A stretch of DNA of 11,700 nucleotides from Thiohalocapsa sp. (GTDB lineage Bacteria > Pseudomonadota > Gammaproteobacteria > Chromatiales > Chromatiaceae). The position numbers and the translations under genes were made by a program. The stretch covers positions 1-11,700 of the forward strand of contig NZ_JAIFKJ010000455.1 of the NCBI RefSeq assembly GCF_019695415.1. The letters run 5' to 3'. Shown piece by piece: positions 1 to 6,301 of this stretch. The notes under the pieces are model-generated. The model was not told the DNA's origin and searched no databases. It saw only the letters and a list, made by a program, of their open reading frames with translations. Every line of letters starts with the position of its first letter. Position 1 is the stretch's first letter.

Positions 1-1449
1 AAAGGCCCGCGGCCGAGGTGCCAGCGGGGGGCCCCGGCCCCCCGGCCCGAGGGCAACAACCGGCCGGGCCGTTTTCACCGGCAAGTGGTCCGGCGGGGCC
101 GGGGTGGGATCCGGGTATGGTGGCCGCGGGAGGGCGGGCCAGCAGTGGGGCGTCGCCCGCCAGGCGTCCACGAAGGGCTGTCGGCTGCGGCCCGGCAGCG
201 CCCGCAGCGCGGGGCCGAACAGCCGACGGATCCAGGGCGGCGACCACTGCGGGCGGGTGCGGAAGCCGCCACTGCCGGGGAACAGCAGAGCCTTGCTGAG
301 CCGCTCAGCGGCCGTCGGTCGGTAGCGTCGGTAGCCGGCGAATGCCTCGTCGCCGCCCTCGCCGGAGAAAACCACCTTGCGTGACGCCGCCGCAGTCTGC
401 GCGAGTACCGACGTGGGCAGGCAGGCATAGTCGCGCATCAGGTCGTCGGCGGCCCAGACGCTGTGCGGTAGGCGCGCAAACACCTGCGCCGGCTCCAGCG
501 CGATGGCCGTATGCTCGAAGCCAAACCAGTCGGCCACGCGCTGGGCGCCGCCTAGCTCGTCGGCCATGGCCGTGCCGCGCCAGCCAATGGAGAAGCTCTG
601 GATACGCCCGGCACCATGCTGCGCCAGGGAGGCCGCCAGGGTCGCCGAATCCAGCCCCCCGGATAGGAAGAGGCCAAAGGGGACATCCGCGCGCATGTGC
701 TCGCGCATGACCTCATCCAGCAGGCCGTCCAGCTCCGCAGCGGCGGCCTCGGCATCGAGCCTGCGGGGTGTGACGTCTTGCAGGGACCAGTAACGACGGC
801 GCTCGATATGCAGTTCCGCATCGATGCTGAGCAGCTCGCCGGGCAGCACACGGTGGATGCCCGTGAAAATGGTCTCCTCGCCAGTGTTGAACTGCTGCAG
901 CAGGAACTGCCGCAGCGCCGGTGCGTGCACTACGGGCTGGTCGGGCAGCAGCGGCAACAGCGCCTTCATTTCGGAGGCGAAGGCAATGCGGTCGGGCAGG
1001 CGGACATAGAACAGCGGCTTGATGCCCAGGCGGTCGCGCACCAGCAGCAGCCGCCGGCGCCCGTGGTCATACAGCGCAAAGGCGTACATGCCCCGCAGAT
1101 GATGCACAAAGGCATCGCCATGAACCGCGTAGGCATGCAGGATGGTGGCAGAGTCCGACCCGCCGGCCGGGGGATGCGCATGGCGGGAGAGCTCGGCGTC
1201 CAGCTCCCGGTAGTTGTAGACCTCGCCGTTGGCCGCGAGCGCAAGCTGCCCATCGTGACTGACCATGGGCTGATGCCCTGTCTCCAGTCCGATGATGGAC
1301 AGCCGCGTCTGCGCAAGCCCCGCCGGGCCGAGGTGATGGCTGCCGCGGTCGTCCGGCCCGCGGTGCCCGAGGCGTGCCGCCATGACAGCCAGCAGCTTGG
1401 GCTCTGGCGGCGCGCCGTCTGCGCGCAAGAAACCGGCTATACCGCACAT
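1..1449 (-). CDS. asnB: AsnB-type glutamine-hydrolysing asparagine synthase / amidotransferase, 3'-truncated by window edge
   Basis: Class II (Ntn) glutamine amidotransferase joined to an ATP-dependent synthetase domain. The family releases ammonia from glutamine and transfers it to an adenylated carboxylate, classically aspartate. The reading frame is open with no stop for 483 codons and leaves the window on the left; full-length relatives have roughly 600-650 residues. The start is fixed by MCGIAGF, because Cys2 must be the N-terminal nucleophile after Met removal. Further marks are RGPDD, the NGEVYNY glutaminase loop, the ATP-pyrophosphatase P-loop SGGLDS at residues 263-268, and SGEGGDEAFAGY at 362-373. 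No clear Shine-Dalgarno sequence precedes the ATG. It diverges from the LPS operon, so it may amidate a surface-sugar carboxylate, as proposed for asnB homologues in polysaccharide loci; housekeeping asparagine synthesis is equally possible. The last ~40 visible codons (about 1-120) keep the frame but lose many conserved residues (see findings). Family assignment is very secure; substrate is not. Confidence 0.93.
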   Translation of the reverse strand, partial: MCGIAGFLRADGAPPEPKLLAVMAARLGHRGPDDRGSHHLGPAGLAQTRLSIIGLETGHQPMVSHDGQLALAANGEVYNYRELDAELSRHAHPPAGGSDSATILHAYAVHGDAFVHHLRGMYAFALYDHGRRRLLLVRDRLGIKPLFYVRLPDRIAFASEMKALLPLLPDQPVVHAPALRQFLLQQFNTGEETIFTGIHRVLPGELLSIDAELHIERRRYWSLQDVTPRRLDAEAAAAELDGLLDEVMREHMRADVPFGLFLSGGLDSATLAASLAQHGAGRIQSFSIGWRGTAMADELGGAQRVADWFGFEHTAIALEPAQVFARLPHSVWAADDLMRDYACLPTSVLAQTAAASRKVVFSGEGGDEAFAGYRRYRPTAAERLSKALLFPGSGGFRTRPQWSPPWIRRLFGPALRALPGRSRQPFVDAWRATPHCWPALPRPPYPDPTPAPPDHLPVKTARPVVALGPGGRGPPLAPRPRAF

Positions 1450-1596
1450 TGCCGGCGGCTCGGGGGACTGGGCTGGAAGCGTTGATTCACAGGTGGGCGG
1501 CTGAATGGTTTGCATGGGCACGGTGCCGGCGGGCATCTTGCCACGCCGCGACGGTGCACCAAAGCCCGGAGCGGGCCCAGTCCCAGCGGCGGGCTC

Positions 1597-1605
1597 TGGT
1601 ACTAT
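1597..1605 (+). promoter_or_regulatory. Candidate extended -10 promoter of the LPS glycosylation operon
   Basis: TGGTACTAT fits the sigma70 extended -10 pattern TGnTAnnnT: TG at 1597-1598 and the hexamer TACTAT at 1600-1605. No good -35 hexamer lies 16-18 bases upstream, which extended -10 promoters tolerate. Transcription would begin near 1612, leaving a leader of about 88 bases before the first gene of the operon. It is a pattern match only, though such A/T-rich hexamers are scarce in this GC-rich DNA. Confidence 0.35.
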
Positions 1606-1687
1606 GGTTCGCTGCGCAAGGACCCGGCGCCCCTGCGTAGTTCCGATCCGCCATTTGCAATCCTAGGCATCCAGATGCATCGCAACC

Positions 1688-1692
1688 AAAGG
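1688..1692 (+). promoter_or_regulatory. Ribosome binding site supporting a TTG start
   Basis: AAAGG lies 7 bases before the TTG at 1700. It supports that TTG as the start codon, since no ATG or GTG occurs in frame in the first codons of the ligase-like gene before the first membrane segment. Confidence 0.5.
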
Positions 1693-1699
1693 CCCACCG

Positions 1700-2974
1700 T
1701 TGGACGCCTGGATTGAGCGCCTGCGACGCCTCGGGCTGGATGTCACGGCCCTGGCACTGTTCTCGGCGCCGGCCGGTGTCTCCTTCGGGCTTGGGCTGGT
1801 GGTGCTCACCTTCGCATTGGCGCTGACGCGCCGTCCCGCCTGGCCGCTCTCTCCAGCAGTGATTCTCGCGGTGGTGTTCGCCGGTTACGCGCTAGTGCTG
1901 GGGCTGTTCGGCAGCTACCCCGGCGGCACGCTGACGGTGCGTATGGAGGCTGCCGCGCAGTGGGCGCAGCTGCTGGTCTTCGTCCCGGTGGCGTACCTGA
2001 TCGGCGGTGATCAGGCGCGGTTGCTGCGCCTGTTCGGTCTCGCGCTGGTCGGGCTATTCATTGGCACCTTCTGGCGCCTGGATTGGGCGCTGTTGCTGTC
2101 CGAGCCAGCCGCTTTCCTCGAATCGCGGCCCGGCTTTGGCTTCCCTGCCAATGTCTTCGCGCTTTTCAGTGGAACGGTGCTGATCGGCCTTGTCACCCTG
2201 CGTCGACGCTGTTGGCACGCCGGTGGCGCCCCGGAATTGCGGTGGATGCTCTGGTGGCTGGTGGCGCTCGTGGCGGCGCAGGCCTTTCTGCTGACCCTCT
2301 CCCGGGGTGCCTGGATCGCCCTCACGCTGACAGCTGTGGTTGGTCTGGCGGTGGCTGTCCGCGGGTCCGGCTGGCGGGCGTCACCGCGGTTGCTGCTGGG
2401 GTTGGCGGCGGTCTGCCTTGCGTTGCTGCTGGTCTATGCCGGCCCCATGGCCGAGCGCTTTGCTGCCGAGTGGGGGACGATCCGTGCCATGGTGGCCGGG
2501 GAGATCGACTATTCGGCTGAATCCTCTCTCAGTCAGCGCTGGCATGCGCAGCGCTTCGGGCTCGCGGCCTGGCTGCAGCAGCCCTGGCTCGGCTGGGGGC
2601 CCGGGGCCGCCAAGGCGCTCCTTGCCGCGAGCGACGACCCCGCGGTGATGCTGATCGGCTATGGGCCCATGGAGCATCTGCACAACACCTATCTCGAGGT
2701 CCTCGTACAACTGGGACTCGTCGGTTTCCTGCTGTGGTTCGGGCTGTTCGCGTTGTTGCTGCGGGCTGTGCTTAAGGCTTGGCAGGCCGGTCAGATCGAT
2801 GAAGACGTTGCGGGCTTTCTGTGGCTGGCGCTGCTATACCTCGTGCTCTGGAACCTCTTCGACTTCCATGCGACGCACCAGTCCTGGCGCGCCTTCTGGG
2901 CCTTGTTGGCCGGTGGGGCGCTCAGTATGGGCCTGTTCGCCGGGCGTGTTGGAGGCGGGCGAGGAGAAGCGTGA
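1700..2974 (+). CDS. O-antigen ligase/polymerase family integral membrane protein (WaaL/Wzy_C-like)
   Basis: A 424-residue polytopic inner-membrane protein with about ten hydrophobic segments, the size of O-antigen ligases. Ligases (WaaL) move a polyprenyl-diphosphate-linked glycan onto the lipid A core at the periplasmic face; Wzy polymerases of the same superfamily join repeat units. A cytoplasm/membrane boundary motif SRGAW starts at residue 201. A large polar loop, about 255-345, carries SQRW at 278-281, the GWGPG turn at 298-302, and the hallmark HNTYLEVLVQLG with His328, typical of the Wzy_C domain. The start is TTG with AAAGG 7 bases upstream. Its TGA overlaps the ATG of the next GT4 gene by one base, so the two are probably translationally coupled. 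WaaL is favoured because the neighbours are core glycosyltransferases and waaA, but sequence alone cannot separate ligase from polymerase, so no symbol is given. Confidence 0.85.
   Translation: MDAWIERLRRLGLDVTALALFSAPAGVSFGLGLVVLTFALALTRRPAWPLSPAVILAVVFAGYALVLGLFGSYPGGTLTVRMEAAAQWAQLLVFVPVAYLIGGDQARLLRLFGLALVGLFIGTFWRLDWALLLSEPAAFLESRPGFGFPANVFALFSGTVLIGLVTLRRRCWHAGGAPELRWMLWWLVALVAAQAFLLTLSRGAWIALTLTAVVGLAVAVRGSGWRASPRLLLGLAAVCLALLLVYAGPMAERFAAEWGTIRAMVAGEIDYSAESSLSQRWHAQRFGLAAWLQQPWLGWGPGAAKALLAASDDPAVMLIGYGPMEHLHNTYLEVLVQLGLVGFLLWFGLFALLLRAVLKAWQAGQIDEDVAGFLWLALLYLVLWNLFDFHATHQSWRAFWALLAGGALSMGLFAGRVGGGRGEA
2961..2966 (+). promoter_or_regulatory. Ribosome binding site that decides the GT4 start at 2974
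   Basis: GAGGAG, 7 bases before ATG 2974, is the best Shine-Dalgarno match in the operon; a second GGAGG lies at 2951-2955. The frame stays open upstream to a GTG at 2821, but that extension lies inside the preceding gene and does not resemble a GT4 N terminus. The protein beginning at 2974 starts directly with the expected beta strand, MRVAVAVQRFGDGGVER. Confidence 0.75.
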
Positions 2975-4086
2975 TGCGCGTGGCGGTAGCGGTGCAGCGT
3001 TTCGGTGACGGTGGTGTGGAGCGTGTGATGACTGGCCTTGCCGGCGGTCTGGCGGCGCTTGGTTGCGAGGTGGACCTGTTGGTCGGGCGCACCGCGCATC
3101 CGTATGTTCAGGCTCTGCCCGATGCCGTCCGTGTGATGCCGCTGGGCGCCGGCGCCGATGCCCTCACCGCGGCGCTCCGGGAGCGGCCGCCGCAGATCCT
3201 GTTCACCGGCAAGCTCGCGGATGATCATGCAGCCCTCGCGGCGCGGGACAGGCTGGATGCCGGCATCCGTGTAGTAACTACCGTCGGCACGCCGCTCTCG
3301 GTGAGCCTGGCGGCGAAACGCTTCAATCCGCTGCGCACCTGGCGGGAGCGCCGCCGCGTGCGCCGCGACTACCTCCGCTTAGACGGCATCACGGCGGTAT
3401 CCTCGGCCGTCGCCGAGGATCTCCATCAGCGGCTTGGCATCACCGGCGTGCCGCTGCGGGTACTACCGAATCCCGTGGTGCCAGCGGATCTCGACCGCCG
3501 CATTGGCGTACAGGCGCCGCATGCCTGGCTTGCACCCGGAGCGCCCCCGGTGGTGCTCGCGGTTGGCGGGCTGCGCAAGGTTAAGGACTTCGCGACCCTG
3601 CTGCGGGCCTTCGCACTCTTGCCCGCGGACCTTGGCGCGCGGCTCATGATCTTGGGCGAAGGGCGCGAGCGCCGACGACTCAGAGCGCTTGCTGCGCGTC
3701 TCGGCATCGTCGAGCATGTGGCCATGCCGGGCTTCGTGGCGGATCCCTTCCCCTATCTGGCGCGCGCCTCCGCGATGGTGCTGTCCTCGCGCCGAGAAGG
3801 GCTTGGCAATGTGCTGGTGGAGGCCATGGCTGTCGGCACACCGGTGGCGGCTACCGCCTGCCCTGGCGGTGTCACTGAGCTGTTGGACAGCGGTCGGTTG
3901 GGGCCGCTTACCCCAGTGGGCGACGCCCGAGCACTGGCGCGAGCCATTGCAGGCCTGCTCCAGCAGCCGACCCCGCCCAAGCTGTTGCGCGCTGCCGTCG
4001 CACCCTACGGCATCTCGGTTTCGGCGGCGGCCTATCTGGATTTTTTTCAGCATCTCCTCGCCAGGCGAGCTGGGCAGGCGCCTTGA
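2974..4086 (+). CDS. GT4-family glycosyltransferase (GT-B fold), first copy
   Basis: A 370-residue cytoplasmic retaining glycosyltransferase that would transfer a sugar from a nucleotide-sugar to an LPS core or glycan acceptor. The N-terminal acceptor domain begins with a short strand and the glycine-rich GGVERV at residues 13-18. The C-terminal donor domain has AVGGLRKVKDF at 196-206, the LGEGRERRRL segment, and the EX7E signature with Glu275 and Glu283 followed by AMAVGTPVAAT. Length and domain order are normal for the family. The ATG overlaps the upstream stop (TGATG) and a strong Shine-Dalgarno decides it. Its own stop overlaps the TTG of the GT9 gene, so it is an internal operon gene. 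It aligns end to end with the minus-strand GT4 at 7784-8938, suggesting an old duplication. Sugar specificity cannot be read from the sequence. Confidence 0.92.
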   Translation: MRVAVAVQRFGDGGVERVMTGLAGGLAALGCEVDLLVGRTAHPYVQALPDAVRVMPLGAGADALTAALRERPPQILFTGKLADDHAALAARDRLDAGIRVVTTVGTPLSVSLAAKRFNPLRTWRERRRVRRDYLRLDGITAVSSAVAEDLHQRLGITGVPLRVLPNPVVPADLDRRIGVQAPHAWLAPGAPPVVLAVGGLRKVKDFATLLRAFALLPADLGARLMILGEGRERRRLRALAARLGIVEHVAMPGFVADPFPYLARASAMVLSSRREGLGNVLVEAMAVGTPVAATACPGGVTELLDSGRLGPLTPVGDARALARAIAGLLQQPTPPKLLRAAVAPYGISVSAAAYLDFFQHLLARRAGQAP

Positions 4087-5165
4087 GCACGGCCGATCAC
4101 GCCAGCCGCTGGCATACGCCCGAGCGGGTGCTGCTGGTGCGACTGAGCGCCATCGGCGATGTGATCTTCGCCTCGCCGCTCGCCGCGGCCTTCCGCCGGG
4201 CCTATCCGCATGCCCACCTGGCGTGGCTGGTCGAGCCGGGCTGTGCGCCGCTGCTGCGCCACCACCCGGACTTGGATGCGGTCATCGAATGGCCAGGCCC
4301 GCGGCTGCGCAGCCTATGGCGGGAGCGGCGCCTTCCGGCGCTGGCGGCGGAGCTGCGCGCACTGCGCCGCGATCTGCGCGCGCGCCGCTTCGATCTGGCG
4401 GTGGACCTTCAGGGCCTCCTCAAGAGCGCGCTGCCGGTGTGGCTCTCCGGTGCTCCGCAGCGCATCGGTCTCGGCAGCCGCGAGGGGGGTCGGCTTCTGC
4501 TCACGCGGGTGGTGCCTCGGGAGCCGCCGGCTGCGCGTGGCCGCATCGGCTCTGAATATCTGCACCTGGCCCGCACGCTGGGGCTGCCGGACGACAGCTT
4601 CGACATGGCGGTGCACTTTGGGTCCGACGATGCGGCGGCCGCCGACCGCCTCCTGGCGGCAGCGGGCCTGTCCGCCGGTTATGTCGCGCTTTGTCCCTTC
4701 ACCACTCGTCCGCAGAAGCACTGGCTCGCGCCGCGCTGGGCGGAGCTTGCGGCGCGCTTGCGGGCCGACACCGGGCTGCATTCGGTGCTGCTGGGCGGTC
4801 CAAATGACGCCGAGGCCGGCGCGGAGATCGCCGCTGAGTCCGCCGGATCTGCGCTCAGCCTCGCCGGGCGTACCTCGCTACTGGAGGCGGCCGTCGTCAT
4901 CGACCGCAGTCGTGCGGTGGTGGCCGTAGACACAGGTCTTGGACATATGGGTATCGCCCGCAAGCGCCCGACACTGCTGCTCTTCGGCTCGTCGCTACCC
5001 TACACCGACACCGGACGGCCCGATGCCCGGGTGCTCTACCATCCGCGCGCCTGCTCGCCCTGCCGGCGCCGGCCCACCTGCGATGGGCGCTTCGACTGCA
5101 TGCGCGCCATTACCGTCGATGAGGTCGTGGCGGCGTTGCGTGTACTGCCGGGGGTGGTCTTGTGA
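4083..5165 (+). CDS. GT9-family glycosyltransferase, LPS heptosyltransferase type
   Basis: A 360-residue member of the heptosyltransferase family (WaaC/WaaF/WaaQ group), which transfers heptose from ADP-heptose to the Kdo or heptose of the inner core at the cytoplasmic membrane surface. The N-terminal domain opens with VLLVRLSAIGDVIFASPL, the family acceptor-side loop. The donor domain holds QKHW with Lys212-Trp214, the LLGGPND strand, the hallmark VDTGLGH with Asp283 and His288, and a C-terminal cysteine cluster (Cys324, 327, 333, 339) seen in many GT9 proteins. The start is TTG in a TTGA overlap with the upstream stop. An in-frame GTG at 4128 would remove a 15-residue N-terminal extension and begin right at the first beta strand, so the start is not settled. 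Its stop overlaps the next GTG (GTGA). I cannot choose between heptosyltransferase I, II or III, so no symbol is given. Confidence 0.9.
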   Translation: MSTADHASRWHTPERVLLVRLSAIGDVIFASPLAAAFRRAYPHAHLAWLVEPGCAPLLRHHPDLDAVIEWPGPRLRSLWRERRLPALAAELRALRRDLRARRFDLAVDLQGLLKSALPVWLSGAPQRIGLGSREGGRLLLTRVVPREPPAARGRIGSEYLHLARTLGLPDDSFDMAVHFGSDDAAAADRLLAAAGLSAGYVALCPFTTRPQKHWLAPRWAELAARLRADTGLHSVLLGGPNDAEAGAEIAAESAGSALSLAGRTSLLEAAVVIDRSRAVVAVDTGLGHMGIARKRPTLLLFGSSLPYTDTGRPDARVLYHPRACSPCRRRPTCDGRFDCMRAITVDEVVAALRVLPGVVL

Positions 5166-6286
5166 GGGTGCTGCATGTCGAAGGCGGCGGCGAGCTTTAC
5201 GGCGGCGCTCAGCAGGTGCTCTATCTGCTGAAGGGGCTTGCCGAGCAGGGTATCGACAGCCATGTGGCCTGCCGGCCCGGCTGCGCCCTGGCGCGGCGCG
5301 CGGCGGCCTTCGCGCGTGTGCACGAGATGCCCATGGGCGGGGATCTGGATGTGGGGATCATCCTGCGGCTGGGCCGGGTCATTCGCGATGTGCGCCCGAA
5401 TCTGGTGCACCTGCACAGCCGCATTGGTGCCGACGTCATGGGCGGCATCGCCGCCCGCCGCGCGGGTATCCCGGTGGTCCATACCCGGCGCGTGGATAAC
5501 CCGGAGCCGCGCTGGCTCGCGGCGGCGAAGTATCGGCTGCACGACCGGGTCATCGCCATCTCTGAGGGCATCGCCCGCGTCCTGCGCGACGCTGGGCTGC
5601 CGGACGCCAAGCTGCGGGTGGTGCGCAGCGCCGTAGACCCGCGTCCGTTCGCCGGAGGATGCGACCGCGAGGCGCTTGCTCGCAGCCTGGGCGCCGCGGA
5701 TGCGCTGGACATGCCCACGCCTGTCGTGGGTGTCGTGGCGCAGCTGATCGAGCGCAAGGGGCATCGCTTCCTGCTGGATGCACTGCCTCTCATCATCGCC
5801 GCCGAGCCCCAGGTACAAGTGCTCTGTTTCGGAAAGGGGCCCTTGGTGGGGCCCCTGCAGGAGCGCATCGACCGCGACGGTCTCGCCGAGCATGTGCGGC
5901 TCGTGGGCTATCGGGACGACCTGCCGAAGCTGCTGCCTTGCCTTGACCTCCTGGTGCATCCGGCGACCATGGAGGGGCTCGGTGTCTCCTTGCTGCAGGC
6001 GTCCGCTGCCGGTGTGGCCATTGTCGCGAGCGACGTTGGCGGCATCCCCGAGGCGGTGCGCGACGGTGTGAACGGCCGTCTGGTGCCGCCCGCTGACGTG
6101 CCGGCGCTCGCCGCGGCGGTGCTCGCCCTGCTGAGGGACCCGGTTGCTCGGGCGCGGCTGGGTGCCGCCGGGCGGGCGCCGGTGGCGCGGGGATTCTCCG
6201 TTGCCGGCATGGTGGCGGGCAATCTTGCGGTCTACCGCGAGCTGTTGGCCGGCGCGCCCGGGCCCGCTGACCATCAGCCGGGCTGA
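5162..6286 (+). CDS. GT4-family glycosyltransferase with EX7Q variant motif
   Basis: A 374-residue GT-B glycosyltransferase starting at a GTG that overlaps the preceding stop (GTGA). The N terminus MRVLHVEGGGELYGGAQQV is the nucleotide-sugar glycosyltransferase entry strand plus glycine loop. HLHSRIGADVMGG and the linker strand VIAISEGIARVLRDAG follow. The donor domain has QLIERKGHRFLLDAL beginning at residue 194, CFGKGPLVGPL, and VHPATMEGLGVSLLQASAAG near the end. The usual EX7E pair is Glu271 and Gln279, so the second acid is replaced by an amide. It probably adds a core or glycan sugar in the cytoplasm, in step with the GT9 enzyme to which it is coupled. It resembles the other two GT4 proteins less than they resemble each other. 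Acceptor and donor are unknown. Confidence 0.9.
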   Translation: MRVLHVEGGGELYGGAQQVLYLLKGLAEQGIDSHVACRPGCALARRAAAFARVHEMPMGGDLDVGIILRLGRVIRDVRPNLVHLHSRIGADVMGGIAARRAGIPVVHTRRVDNPEPRWLAAAKYRLHDRVIAISEGIARVLRDAGLPDAKLRVVRSAVDPRPFAGGCDREALARSLGAADALDMPTPVVGVVAQLIERKGHRFLLDALPLIIAAEPQVQVLCFGKGPLVGPLQERIDRDGLAEHVRLVGYRDDLPKLLPCLDLLVHPATMEGLGVSLLQASAAGVAIVASDVGGIPEAVRDGVNGRLVPPADVPALAAAVLALLRDPVARARLGAAGRAPVARGFSVAGMVAGNLAVYRELLAGAPGPADHQPG

Positions 6287-6301
6287 ACGCAGACGTTGTG
6301 G

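Larger units (their letters stand above)
1450..1699. other. Divergent intergenic region between asnB and the LPS operon
   Basis: This 250-base stretch separates the asnB start (minus strand) from the ligase-like gene (plus strand), so it should hold promoters for both. No frame here reads like a recognisable protein. The only plus-strand promoter candidate I can defend is an extended -10 box near 1597-1605, listed separately. On the minus strand I see no convincing -10/-35 pair for asnB. No strong inverted repeat with a T run is present. Confidence 0.6.

Noticed and set aside
697..1485. Long plus-strand open frame of 262 codons opposite asnB
   Set aside because: It is antisense to the clearly conserved amidotransferase, has low-complexity Gln/Arg/Ala composition and no recognisable motif. 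Such antisense frames are common in GC-rich DNA.
1510..1716. Possible small plus-strand gene in the 1450-1699 intergenic region
   Set aside because: It has no Shine-Dalgarno, overlaps the start of the ligase-like gene, and its product has no recognisable feature.
2821..2973. N-terminal extension of the first GT4 from an upstream GTG
   Set aside because: It overlaps the ligase-like gene by 150 bases and does not resemble a GT4 N terminus. ATG 2974 has a strong Shine-Dalgarno and gives the expected first strand.
5836..5855. Perfect 7-bp hairpin GGGGCCC / GGGCCCC inside the second GT4 gene
   Set aside because: It lies in well-conserved coding sequence (GKGPLVGPL) and is explained by Gly/Pro codons in GC-rich DNA; no T run follows.
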